Assembly (NCBI RefSeq): GCF_026191355.1
Contig: NZ_JAPHOQ010000009.1
Coordinates: forward strand, 124,001 to 188,000
Direction: 5' to 3'
Origin: Legionella sheltonii
GTDB lineage: Bacteria; Pseudomonadota; Gammaproteobacteria; Legionellales; Legionellaceae
Length of the DNA stretch: 64,000 nucleotides
The notes below the pieces were generated by a model. It was given only the letters and a program-made list of their open reading frames with translations, had not been told where the DNA came from and did no database searches. Numbering within the stretch: the stretch's first letter is position 1; every line of letters starts with the position of its first letter. Below are positions 1-8,489 of the stretch, piece by piece. Made by a program: the position numbers and the translations under genes.

Positions 1-825
1 CACCATCTGTATCGTGGTATCTGGGATTTTGACATTAAAAATTGTATTTCCGCCTGCCCCAATAAATCGTAAGCGCACCACATCCCCTACTTTAACCGGA
101 GCAGTCCAAGGATTGGCAGGGGGATGTCCATTTACTAAAAAAGCATCATAAGCCACGTCATTGATGTCATAAATACTCATGCGCATTTGCTGCATCATTT
201 TGTAATCATCAAGTACCTTTTGCCGCTCTTCTTTAGAGGCCTTGCGGTAATCGTGCAAAAATTTAGTCAATGAGGGTTGTAATGGGAATCGAGGTCCGTA
301 ATACCCTCCATCTTTTTTTAGGTTGGTAAGAATTTGCTCCGGTAGGGTATTGCTCCAATCCGATAGTACCACCACATAATCTTTGGTGTAATGATACTTA
401 GGAAGTGTCGGTGGGTCGATAAGAAACGCGCCATACAAACCCTGCTGCTCTTGCAAGCCTGCATGCGCGTGATACCAATAGGTACCTGATTGCTCAAGCG
501 TAAATTGATAGCGAAAGGTACTACCTGGTGGGATTTCTCTTTGGGTAACGCCTTCAACTCCATCCATTTGCCAAGGCACTAACAGTCCATGCCAATGGAT
601 GGCGGTTCCTTTATCCAATTGATTCGAAACATTAATCGTTACGCGATCACCTTGTTTAAAATGCAAGGTAGGCGCTGGGATCTGATTATTCACCGCAATG
701 GCTTGGCGTGCTTTGCCTGCAAAATGCACGGTTTTATATCCTACAACCAAATTGATGACGCGCTCTGCAGCAAACGTATTGGACCAAAACAACGTGCTGA
801 AAAGTAAGGTTATTATTTTTTTCAC
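1..825 (-). CDS. Multicopper oxidase, CopA/CumA-like, N-terminal part (runs off the window)
   Basis: Predicted periplasmic multicopper oxidase of copper resistance, oxidising Cu(I) or other substrates with O2. Starting from a GTG at 825, preceded by a GGGGGA ribosome-binding site, the frame is open to base 1 (275 codons) and lacks its C-terminal half. Residues 1-20 form a signal peptide (KKIITLLFSTLFW...FAAE). The first cupredoxin domain carries the type-2/type-3 copper motifs HWHG (about residue 74) and HAHAG (about residue 117). A second cupredoxin stretch follows (VGDVVRLRFIGAGG). The C-terminal HCH and HxxHxH motifs lie outside the window. It is last in a minus-strand run with the DUF2231 protein and the small lipoprotein, which fits a copper-handling set. 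A laccase-like role is the alternative. Confidence 0.85.
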   Translation of the reverse strand, partial: MKKIITLLFSTLFWSNTFAAERVINLVVGYKTVHFAGKARQAIAVNNQIPAPTLHFKQGDRVTINVSNQLDKGTAIHWHGLLVPWQMDGVEGVTQREIPPGSTFRYQFTLEQSGTYWYHAHAGLQEQQGLYGAFLIDPPTLPKYHYTKDYVVVLSDWSNTLPEQILTNLKKDGGYYGPRFPLQPSLTKFLHDYRKASKEERQKVLDDYKMMQQMRMSIYDINDVAYDAFLVNGHPPANPWTAPVKVGDVVRLRFIGAGGNTIFNVKIPDTTIQMV

Positions 826-869
826 TTGAATCCATTCCCCCGCATTTTTTTCCGATGCTGTTTCTTGTC

Positions 870-1403
870 TTATTTTGTAGAAGTGGTATTAGGCTCATTT
901 TTTTGCATTTGACCACCCTCATGATGGTGCGCCTCTGCTTTTGGTAAGGATAGGACGCCTAACCCATGACGATAAACCAGTTCGCCTCCACGCCAAGCTG
1001 TAGAAAGGAGTAACCCCTGTACAAAAAGCAGTGCCACCAAAAAATTAATACTCATTGCTTTTTGCTTAGAGTAGCGCCATACAGACCAAATAGCAACGCA
1101 CCACATAGAAAAAGCGGTAGCTAACGCCCAATGAAGATGATTGGTCATGGCCATATGCCCTGCTTCATCATGCTTGACGGTATTGTAAGCATAAATACCT
1201 GCCAGGACAGTAAGCACAGTAACCGCGGCAGCACTCCACAAGCACCAGCGACCAACAATTTCAAATTCTAAAGCCATCCTCGGTGGAATGATTTTAATAT
1301 AAGTCACCAGATAAGCAAGGAAAAAGAAGCCAAAAGCCGCAGTAAATAAAGCCACGGTAAAATGAACAAAAATCGGATGCCAATTGGGAATAATTTCAAT
1401 CAT
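870..1403 (-). CDS. DUF2231-family membrane protein
   Basis: A 177-residue integral membrane protein. The opening HPIFVHFTVALF segment and about four hydrophobic helices match the DUF2231 family (predicted membrane proteins, some with possible heme ligands). Histidines are frequent: HPIFVHF near the N-terminus, HLHWA in mid-protein, and a His/Glu-rich tail (EAHHHEGGQ) that could bind metal. It ends 44 bp before the multicopper oxidase start on the same strand, so co-transcription is likely. In other bacteria this family often sits in copper or redox operons, which is the only clue to function here. The biochemical role is not known. Confidence 0.7.
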   Translation of the reverse strand: MIEIIPNWHPIFVHFTVALFTAAFGFFFLAYLVTYIKIIPPRMALEFEIVGRWCLWSAAAVTVLTVLAGIYAYNTVKHDEAGHMAMTNHLHWALATAFSMWCVAIWSVWRYSKQKAMSINFLVALLFVQGLLLSTAWRGGELVYRHGLGVLSLPKAEAHHHEGGQMQKNEPNTTSTK

Positions 1404-1554
1404 GATAGAATCTTCCTATTCATTATGGCGATACTACTTTGCCAGTCATATACTTGATACTGACTCGTGAGTGACCCTTATTACCCTCATCAAAACAAAC
1501 TGTAATCATTCAGGTCGCATGCATTAGGCTCCATTATTTTAGTAAGCAACAGGC

Positions 1555-1731
1555 CTAATGCCCTCCACCACCATGTCCTCCGTGTCCACCACTATGCCCC
1601 CCAAACCCTTCAGGCGCAGAATTTGATGACGAAGCAGATGGTGTGGTATTTGCGCAGGAGCTCACCAATACCTGGGTTCCTATAAGAAAAAATACAAGAA
1701 TTATTTTTTTAAATAAATGTAACGTACGCAT
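1555..1731 (-). CDS. Small Gly/His-rich lipoprotein (58 aa)
   Basis: Short reading frame with an ATG preceded by GGGAGAAACG. The product has a basic start, a hydrophobic stretch and a lipobox (LVSSC, cysteine about residue 25), so it should be a lipid-anchored periplasmic protein of about 34 mature residues. A Ser/Asn/Thr-rich linker leads to a tail of repeated GGH units ending GGGGH, a plausible low-complexity metal-binding tail. It lies between prs and the DUF2231 gene on the same strand. A second small lipoprotein of similar design occurs at 41177-41341 beside a cation exporter. No named family is recognised; copper or zinc buffering is inferred. Confidence 0.65.
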   Translation of the reverse strand: MRTLHLFKKIILVFFLIGTQVLVSSCANTTPSASSSNSAPEGFGGHSGGHGGHGGGGH

Positions 1732-1762
1732 CGTTTCTCCCTTAAAAATAAAAGCGCTGTTC

Positions 1763-2659
1763 TCATGAAGCGACTAAACGGTGCTGCATGAGGGTAGTCA
1801 TTATTAAGTCACTGACATCAATAGCATTGGTCTTATGATAAATCGTATTACAGGTAGTAATGTGGACTCCTTCCATTTTCGATAAAATCGCATAGGCATC
1901 TTCTGAAAAAAGAGCATGCACGCCAATACAGTGAATTGATGTATAGCCTATTTTTTGCAACTGTTTTACCGCTGCGACCATAGTCCTCGCTGTTGAAATG
2001 ATGTCATCAACGAGCACCGGGGTACATGACTTAAATTGCTCAATCGATGGAAGTGAAATGGATACTTCCTTATCGCCATAACGGGTTTTTTCTAAGATAA
2101 GGTAAGGAAAATTCCCTTGGCTGGCAATTTCAGCGACCCATTGCTGGCTTTCCATGTCTGGACCAATAAGAAGAGGGGTAGGAATGTTGTTTTTAATCCA
2201 GCATGCAATCGGTGTTGTTGCGTGCACTACAAAAGTGGGGATAGTATAAATTTCATCTAAAGATTTGTAACGATGCAAATGAGGATCAACCGTCAGCAAC
2301 CAATCAAAAGCGTCAGAGAGCCATTGGGCAACATAGCGTGAAGTAATGGCCTCCCCTTCGTGAAAACGCTTATCTTGACGAAGATAAGCAAGATATGGGG
2401 CGATTAACCCTACTTTTTTCGCTCCCAATTCTTGAGCCGTTTTGGCAAAAAACAACAAAGGCATGAGTTTTTGATTGGGCACAGTTAAACTGTCCACGAC
2501 AATAAGGTCGCGCTCTTTGATAGGGGTATCGATGCGCACATAAGACTCCTCATCTGGAAATCGATGCAACATCACATGCCCTCTATCGACGTTAAGCTTT
2601 TCGATAAGGCGTTCACTTAATGCAGAAGCGCCAAATAATGAAAACAGAAGCGGTTTCAT
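1763..2659 (-). CDS. prs: Ribose-phosphate pyrophosphokinase (PRPP synthetase) family protein
   Basis: 298-residue cytoplasmic enzyme of the PRPP synthetase family (ribose 5-phosphate + ATP to PRPP + AMP). The PRPP-binding loop VLVDDIISTARTM is clear near residue 220, as are the ATP-site region (APYLAYLRQDKRF) and the metal-site DPHLHR motif. It is slightly shorter than housekeeping Prs (about 310-320 aa) and diverged at the N-terminus, so it is probably an accessory paralogue. It follows deoA by 53 bp on the same strand. With the neighbouring AMP/thymidine phosphorylase it suggests a small nucleotide-ribose salvage module. Whether it makes PRPP or handles ribose 1,5-bisphosphate cannot be decided from sequence. 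Confidence 0.85.
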   Translation of the reverse strand: MKPLLFSLFGASALSERLIEKLNVDRGHVMLHRFPDEESYVRIDTPIKERDLIVVDSLTVPNQKLMPLLFFAKTAQELGAKKVGLIAPYLAYLRQDKRFHEGEAITSRYVAQWLSDAFDWLLTVDPHLHRYKSLDEIYTIPTFVVHATTPIACWIKNNIPTPLLIGPDMESQQWVAEIASQGNFPYLILEKTRYGDKEVSISLPSIEQFKSCTPVLVDDIISTARTMVAAVKQLQKIGYTSIHCIGVHALFSEDAYAILSKMEGVHITTCNTIYHKTNAIDVSDLIMTTLMQHRLVAS

Positions 2660-2712
2660 CTGACCTCCCTTCTTATAACAACTAGTTCTCTTTACCTAAG
2701 ATTAGACGATTA

Positions 2713-4224
2713 TTAATCACTTAACGCCTCAATGACAATAATATTTTTGTGCTGCATAAAATGCAGTGCATAATGTAATTCACCAATGGACTCTGCGTGA
2801 ATGGTAAAGAGGGGCTGATTCTTCTCAACGCGTATTCCAAGTTTGACATGCAAATCAATGCCAGCTAATTTCGATTTAGGAGCACCCGCTAATTTGGCAA
2901 TTTGTGCCAACAACCAATTATCCATTTGTGCTATTTTCCCAGCCTTTTGAGCAAGTACAGGATGAGTATAGGGAGCCATTTTAAGCTCTTTAAATCCCCC
3001 CTGTGCCTCGCAGATGGCTAAAAATTTTTTACATGCTTGCCCACTCTCAAGTAGTTGCTGTGCAAGCAATTTTCCTGTTCCCGTGGGTATATCCGATGAA
3101 AACTCCAAAGCACTCCCAGCAAGAGTTAATGCTCTTTCGCGCAAGTCTTGGGGCGCATCAGACTTACCTTGCAATACCGCAAGAACATCGCGTGCTTCTA
3201 ATGAAGGACCAATCCCATATCCTACAGGTTGCGACCCATCGGTGATGAGCGTACGAACTACGATACCTAATTGATTTCCGACTTCTTCAAGTAATTGTTG
3301 CAGAAAAATTGCCCGATCCATGCTTCGTATTTTTGCAGTGGGTCCGACAGGAATATCAATCATCACGTGCGTTGAACCTACTGCGATTTTTTTCGATAAA
3401 ATGGAAGCAACCAATTGTCCCTCACTATCCAAGTCAAGTGCTCGTTCCACCCGAATGAGTACATCATCCGCAGGACTTAAGCTCACAGCCCCTCCCCAAA
3501 CAATGCAACCGTTTTCTTTTTCAACCACTTGACGCATCATTTGGGGATTTAACGACACAGGAGCCAATGTTTCCATGGTATCTGCAGTGCCTGCAGGGGA
3601 AGTAATGGCCCTAGAAGATGTTTTGGGGATGATGAGGCCAAACGCAGCAAGAATGGGTACCACAATGAGAGTGGTACGATTCCCGGGAAGGCCCCCCACG
3701 CAATGCTTATCCACAATCAGCGAATAAGGCCAAGTAAGACGATCTCCGCTCTCAATCATCGCCTGTGTCAACCGGACTATCTCCGCTTTATTGAGCTGCC
3801 CCGTCGCACTGGCCGCTAAAAAAGCAGCGATTTGCACATCAGAAAGTCGACCACTTAACACATCCGTGATGATGCTTTTTAATTGTTTTAAAGACAATGG
3901 ATTTCCATCAATCTTATCGTGGATGTAGCCTAAAGAGTCTAAGGGTTGAGGATGAGCTACCTGCACTTCATCTCCCAGTTGTGCGTCTAAAGCATCCCAT
4001 GCGTAATTAGATAAACTCGCTTCACCAGGTTTAAGGAGTTCTGAAGTGACTCTGTTAAGGGTTGCAATAATAGAACGCTGGCCTAATGTCACTTGAATTC
4101 GTGCTTGTGCTTCGAATCCCTCGGAATGACATACATGGCAATCTTCACGCATGTAAATGATTGCTTCATGATAGGTATCAAGACCAAGACGTTTTAATCG
4201 CAAGGTATGCCCCATCTTTTTCAT
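2713..4224 (-). CDS. deoA: Thymidine phosphorylase / AMP phosphorylase family protein
   Basis: 503 residues, the length of the archaeal-type AMP phosphorylase/'putative thymidine phosphorylase' subfamily and longer than E. coli DeoA (about 440). The extra N-terminal domain of about 80 residues, followed by the glycosyltransferase family-3 helical segment (LKSIITDVLSGRLSDVQIAAFL), is typical of that subfamily. The phosphate-binding KHCVGGLPGNRTTL segment and SSRAITSPAGTADTME are conserved. It would phosphorolyse AMP or pyrimidine nucleosides to base plus phosphorylated ribose. Its ATG overlaps the stop of the upstream nuclease gene by one base (TAATG), so the two are translationally coupled. 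AMP phosphorylase activity is inferred from domain layout; no type III RuBisCO or R15P isomerase gene is visible. Confidence 0.8.
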   Translation of the reverse strand: MKKMGHTLRLKRLGLDTYHEAIIYMREDCHVCHSEGFEAQARIQVTLGQRSIIATLNRVTSELLKPGEASLSNYAWDALDAQLGDEVQVAHPQPLDSLGYIHDKIDGNPLSLKQLKSIITDVLSGRLSDVQIAAFLAASATGQLNKAEIVRLTQAMIESGDRLTWPYSLIVDKHCVGGLPGNRTTLIVVPILAAFGLIIPKTSSRAITSPAGTADTMETLAPVSLNPQMMRQVVEKENGCIVWGGAVSLSPADDVLIRVERALDLDSEGQLVASILSKKIAVGSTHVMIDIPVGPTAKIRSMDRAIFLQQLLEEVGNQLGIVVRTLITDGSQPVGYGIGPSLEARDVLAVLQGKSDAPQDLRERALTLAGSALEFSSDIPTGTGKLLAQQLLESGQACKKFLAICEAQGGFKELKMAPYTHPVLAQKAGKIAQMDNWLLAQIAKLAGAPKSKLAGIDLHVKLGIRVEKNQPLFTIHAESIGELHYALHFMQHKNIIVIEALSD

Positions 4225-5585
4225 TAAGATAATTCCTCAGCATGCAGATAAGAAGGAATGGTGCAATTCCAGTTGAATTTCTGTTCGATTTTTTCTTTAA
4301 GCGATTGCGCACTATGAATTTCACCATGGGTAATAAATACTTTTTTCGGCGGTGACTTGAAATTGTTTAACCAGGTTAACAGTTCTTGATAATCCGCATG
4401 GGCTGAAGTGCTGCTCATGGCAACCACATGCGCGCGTATAGGCACCATTTCTCCATAAATCTTGACTTCTTTTTCTCCATTAACAATTCTGGCTCCTCGA
4501 GTGCCGCCCGCTTGAAATCCTGTAAACAAAAGGGTGTTTTTCGAATCGGAAGCATAGGCTTTTAAGTGATGCAGGATTCGACCTCCTTGAGCCATCCCAC
4601 TAGCAGAGATAATCACTTTGGGCATTTTTTGTTGATCGAGCATTTTGGATTGTTCTGCTGTATGAATGTAGGTTGCCGTACCACAAACTCCATGGCATTC
4701 TTCTTTACTTAAATGATGGTCTAATTTATAGGTACACATGAGGTGTGTCGCATCAATAGCCATTGGGCTGTCCAAAAATACAGGTAATGTTTTAGGGATT
4801 TGTCCTAGTTTCTTTAACTGATAAATAAAATACAACAGACTTTGCGCGCGGCCCACTGCAAAAGCGGGAATAATAATCGAACCCCCTCGTTTGATGGTTT
4901 GATTAATCAGCTCGCCAATTTGCGGCAGCGGGTTCGTTGTATCATGCAGTCGGTCCCCATACGTGGATTCCATAACCAAATAATCGGCTTTTTCTATCAC
5001 GCTGGGCGCCTTCATCACGGGATCGTGTAACCGACCAATATCTCCTGTAAACACAATAGAACGATTGCCAGTTGTTAATTGGATCATTGCCGCCCCAATG
5101 ATATGACCCGCATGGTGAAATTCAAAGGTTAACTCATTAAAGAGTGTATGGGGTGTATTAAAATCAATCGTCTCAAACTGATTTAAAGCAGCGACTGCTT
5201 CTTCCTCCGTATACAAAGGCAGAGCAGGCTGATGCTTTGAAGAACCATATTTATTGGCAAGTCGAGCTTCATCTTCCTGCAAATGACCACTGTCAGGCAA
5301 TAAAATAGCACATAAATCTTTTGTACCCGGGGTACTATAAATTTTCCCTTTAAACCCTTGTTTGACGAGCAAAGGCAGATAACCACTGTGATCAATGTGT
5401 GCATGGGTTAAAATAACGGCATCAATCTCACTTGGATTGATTGGAAGTGGGCTCCAATTACGCAAGCGCAATTCTTTGTGTCCCTGAAACAACCCACAAT
5501 CAATAAGAATTTTTTTAGATCTAATACTTATTAAGTATTTTGAGCCAGTAACCGTTTGGGTAGCACCTAAAAATGTTAATTCCAT
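4224..5585 (-). CDS. Beta-CASP metallo-beta-lactamase-fold RNA-processing exonuclease
   Basis: 453-residue protein of the MBL-fold/beta-CASP family (CPSF-73/Ysh1-like bacterial RNA nucleases). Zinc-binding motif HAHIDHSG lies near residue 62, with GHIIGAAM, FTGDIGR and, at the C-terminus, SSTSAHADYQELL and FITHGE (motifs A-C and the RMMBL domain). The expected substrate is RNA; no signal peptide is seen, so it is cytoplasmic. It is the first gene of a coupled set with deoA and prs. That trio occurs in stress or micro-oxic gene islands of other proteobacteria, which suggests turnover of RNA to nucleotides and ribose phosphates. The start ATG has a GGAG site just upstream (CTCCTGGAGGAGAAATGG on the coding strand). 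Confidence 0.85.
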   Translation of the reverse strand: MELTFLGATQTVTGSKYLISIRSKKILIDCGLFQGHKELRLRNWSPLPINPSEIDAVILTHAHIDHSGYLPLLVKQGFKGKIYSTPGTKDLCAILLPDSGHLQEDEARLANKYGSSKHQPALPLYTEEEAVAALNQFETIDFNTPHTLFNELTFEFHHAGHIIGAAMIQLTTGNRSIVFTGDIGRLHDPVMKAPSVIEKADYLVMESTYGDRLHDTTNPLPQIGELINQTIKRGGSIIIPAFAVGRAQSLLYFIYQLKKLGQIPKTLPVFLDSPMAIDATHLMCTYKLDHHLSKEECHGVCGTATYIHTAEQSKMLDQQKMPKVIISASGMAQGGRILHHLKAYASDSKNTLLFTGFQAGGTRGARIVNGEKEVKIYGEMVPIRAHVVAMSSTSAHADYQELLTWLNNFKSPPKKVFITHGEIHSAQSLKEKIEQKFNWNCTIPSYLHAEELS

Positions 5586-5877
5586 TTCTCCTCCAGGAGA
5601 TTAATCCTTTTGCTCTTAACCTCATTTTACCAGTACCCAATAAATAATCAAAATTATCTGTTCATTGACCCAATGATTGTATGGTATTTTTTCGAGGCTA
5701 CATGATATAGTTCCATTAAGTAGATTCGGATACCGCACTAAGGATTCAAGGCACCAGGAATAAATTGTGCTTATTTTGCACAAACTCCTTGGCTCTATCT
5801 ATAGGAATTAGGGTATCAATCAGGAACAAACAGTAGAATATTATCGAGTTTATAAAACTAAGGACGGCAATGAACTC
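5586..5877. other. Divergent intergenic region
   Basis: 292 bp between the divergently transcribed nuclease and reductase operons; it should hold promoters in both directions. I see a TTGACC hexamer at 5665-5670 but no well-spaced TATAAT-like box. No hairpin terminator or further gene is evident. Confidence 0.4.
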
Positions 5878-7728
5878 ATGAACGCTTTTCTTATACGTAT
5901 TTCCTTTGCCATTGTATTGACTATTCCCACGTACTCTTCTTTGGCACAAGCTCCTGATGAACATGCCCAACACCATGCCCAACCCAGTGGAACCCCAAGC
6001 ATGCAAAGCGGGATGCCTAGCACCCAAACTCCCAATACTCAAACTCCTGATGAGCATGCAAAACACCATGCAGGTTCTGGAGGCATGGGTAAAATGATGG
6101 GCGAGATGATGAAGGAGCACGGTACGCCTAAAAAAGAACTTTATCCTTCGATGATGCAAGAACCAATGACTCCAGAAGCCTATGAGGACGCAAAACGCTT
6201 GGCCGATGAACGAGTCAATCAAGGCAACCAGTTATTAGCTTCTGGGGTTGAAAAACTACGACTTGCCACCCAAAAACACGATGCTGAAGCAATGGAGCAA
6301 GCCAACGAACAAATCTGGCTTGGCCAAAACATGATTCAAAGTGGACTTACTGCGCAACGTGCTTTAGCAGAAAAGAAAAACATTCAAGGTACTGCGCTGC
6401 AATGGTTTCGAAAAGAAATGAACCTGCCTTTTGAGGAAAGCACGTCTCAGCCCCATGGTTTTTTTGGGCTTTCGTGGTTTCACTACATCATCATGATGCT
6501 CTTTGCTTTATTCACGTGTTCCATGCTTTGGATGTACTTCCAAAAAATGAAACGGGTGAGTGTGTTAATGGCCCGATTGACAGGAGGCGGCGCAGAACCG
6601 AGTGTCTCTGCCGGTAGTGCGTACTTACCCACCACCCTGACACCACCTGTCGAGCCAATTCCGGTCAATGCAGTGATTGCACCCACTAAATCCAATGCAT
6701 GGACCGGCAATTTACAAGTAGCCGGTATTTTTGTGGAAACCCCCACGGTGAAAACCTTTCGCCTGGTGGACCCAGCAAGCGGTAAGCTTCCGTTTAATTA
6801 TCTGCCTGGACAATTCATTACGATAACACTCAATTTAAACGATGTTCCGGTGAAGCGCTCTTATACCATTGCCTCATCCCCCACACTCAGGGATTGCTGT
6901 GAAATTACCGTCAAGCATGAAGAAAAAGGAACGGTATCCCACTATTTACACACCCAAGTTCACGAAAACGACGTGCTGCAATGTACCGGTCCTTCAGGCA
7001 AATTCACGTTTACAGGACAAGAAGCACAAAGTATCGTGCTCATCGCTGGCGGTGTGGGCATCACGCCGATGATGAGTGTCATTCGCTATTTAACCGACCG
7101 CTCCTGGAAAGGTGATATTTTTTTCTTTTTCTGTTGTAAGGATGAAGAAAACATTATTTTTGCAGAAGAAATCGAGTACTTACGCAAACGCTTTCCGAAT
7201 CTGCATGTGTTTCTTGTTCTTGATAACCTAAGTGAACCCGTAAAGAATCAATTCATTCAAGGACCTCTTACCAAAGACCTTTTAACTAAACACGTCCCTG
7301 AACTCATCACGCGCCGCATCCATGTTTGTGGCCCACCACCGATGATGAATGCAGTTAAGATGATGCTTGAAACATTGCAGGTACCAAAAGAGAACATCAT
7401 CGTTGAAATTTTTTCTGGAGTACTGCCGCCTAAAACAGAACCCCAACGCCCTGAAGAGATTGGAAAAACCGCTGTGGTCAGCTTTGCCAAATCCAATAAA
7501 ACCGCGGTGCTTACACCGCAAAAAACCATTCTTGAGGCTTCCGAAGATGTGGGCGTTAATATTGAGTATTCCTGTCGAATCGGTGTCTGTGGCATCTGTA
7601 AAACAAAACTGCTTAAAGGAAGAGTCACCATGGATGTTGAGGATGGACTTACCAATGAAGATAAAAAACAAAACATCATTCTCGCCTGCCAAGCCAAAGC
7701 ATGCGACGATGTTGTGGTGGATGCCTAA
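5878..7728 (+). CDS. Membrane-anchored NAD(P)H reductase: His/Met-rich periplasmic domain, TM, FAD/NAD domain, 2Fe-2S ferredoxin
   Basis: 616-residue multidomain protein. Residues 1-23 are a signal peptide; 24-95 are rich in His and Met (HAQHHAQ, HAKHHAG, MGKMMGEMM), suggesting periplasmic metal binding. A helical segment and one membrane span follow at about 200-222, with positively charged KMKR after it, placing the C-terminus in the cytoplasm. Residues 280-510 form a ferredoxin-NADP reductase fold: FAD motif RSYTIAS, nucleotide motif IAGGVGITPMMS and terminal CGPPPMMNAV. The last 90 residues are a plant-type 2Fe-2S domain (CRIGVCGIC plus a distal Cys, C-x4-C-x2-C...C). It begins an operon with a di-heme b protein and a heptaheme cytochrome. 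The likely role is electron transfer from NAD(P)H into that membrane pathway; the acceptor is unknown. Confidence 0.8.
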   Translation: MNAFLIRISFAIVLTIPTYSSLAQAPDEHAQHHAQPSGTPSMQSGMPSTQTPNTQTPDEHAKHHAGSGGMGKMMGEMMKEHGTPKKELYPSMMQEPMTPEAYEDAKRLADERVNQGNQLLASGVEKLRLATQKHDAEAMEQANEQIWLGQNMIQSGLTAQRALAEKKNIQGTALQWFRKEMNLPFEESTSQPHGFFGLSWFHYIIMMLFALFTCSMLWMYFQKMKRVSVLMARLTGGGAEPSVSAGSAYLPTTLTPPVEPIPVNAVIAPTKSNAWTGNLQVAGIFVETPTVKTFRLVDPASGKLPFNYLPGQFITITLNLNDVPVKRSYTIASSPTLRDCCEITVKHEEKGTVSHYLHTQVHENDVLQCTGPSGKFTFTGQEAQSIVLIAGGVGITPMMSVIRYLTDRSWKGDIFFFFCCKDEENIIFAEEIEYLRKRFPNLHVFLVLDNLSEPVKNQFIQGPLTKDLLTKHVPELITRRIHVCGPPPMMNAVKMMLETLQVPKENIIVEIFSGVLPPKTEPQRPEEIGKTAVVSFAKSNKTAVLTPQKTILEASEDVGVNIEYSCRIGVCGICKTKLLKGRVTMDVEDGLTNEDKKQNIILACQAKACDDVVVDA

Positions 7729-7730
7729 TC

Positions 7731-8489
7731 ATGAAACAGGAACGAACGATTGTCGCCGGTTTGTTTTTGCTGCTACTCATTTTGTGGTTGGGTTTTTTAG
7801 TCCATCGCGCACCCACATTTCCAGGAAGTTTAATGGGCGGCATCCTCGCCATCACCGCCGCATCACTTTTCGTGATTCCCTCGTTATTGTATTCAGCAGT
7901 GAAACGCATTCCACAATTTAAAGCAAGAATAAGCAAATACATTTCATTGGGAACGCTTTTAACCTGGCATGTATATACAGGTATTTTGGGTTCGATTATT
8001 GCCATCCTGCACACGGGGCATCGCTTTGAAAGCAGTATAGGGATTTGGCTTACCACCCTGATGCTACTTACTGTATTTAGTGGTTTTATTGGACGCTATT
8101 TTCTTGCTTACACCGCTCAAGAACTGCATGAGAAAAAGGAAATGCTGAATGTATTAGCCTATGAATACAATAAGCTCGTGAATCAATTATCACAACAACC
8201 TAATACAAAGCTCACTTCTGCAGCAACACACCATTTTTTAAGTCGCGCAGCGCACGGTCTTTTTGTGCCTGAAAAACCATTTATGGAGACAAATACCCCT
8301 CTTTCTTTGCGTACAATGGGACTTGTCGAATCCATTGCAGATGTTGAATATGCCATCAAAATGCATGAAGCACTCAAGCGCAGAACAAGGTATTGGCTTT
8401 ATTGTCATATAGTCAGTTCATGTGCATTTTATTTATTACTCACGATGCATATTTGGACCGAAATCGATTATGGAATAACATGGGCTTAA
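7731..8489 (+). CDS. Di-heme b-type membrane protein, ferric-reductase-like
   Basis: 252 residues from the ATG two bases after the reductase stop; the frame opens further upstream, but that would overlap the reductase. Five hydrophobic helices are visible. Helix 3 (TWHVYTG...LHTGH) and helix 5 (YCHIVSS...MHIWTE) each contain a His-x13-His pair. This is the bis-heme arrangement of ferric reductase/NADPH oxidase membrane domains, so two b hemes stacked across the membrane are predicted. A cytosolic loop (about 130-210) links helices 4 and 5. Flanked by an FAD/2Fe-2S reductase and a multiheme cytochrome c, it is the natural trans-membrane relay. Cytochrome b561-like families are the alternative. 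Confidence 0.65.
   Translation: MKQERTIVAGLFLLLLILWLGFLVHRAPTFPGSLMGGILAITAASLFVIPSLLYSAVKRIPQFKARISKYISLGTLLTWHVYTGILGSIIAILHTGHRFESSIGIWLTTLMLLTVFSGFIGRYFLAYTAQELHEKKEMLNVLAYEYNKLVNQLSQQPNTKLTSAATHHFLSRAAHGLFVPEKPFMETNTPLSLRTMGLVESIADVEYAIKMHEALKRRTRYWLYCHIVSSCAFYLLLTMHIWTEIDYGITWA

Noticed and set aside
7257..7697. Long antisense open frames within the reductase gene
   Set aside because: Both long antisense frames here lie wholly inside the clearly conserved FAD/2Fe-2S coding region and have no recognisable domains.
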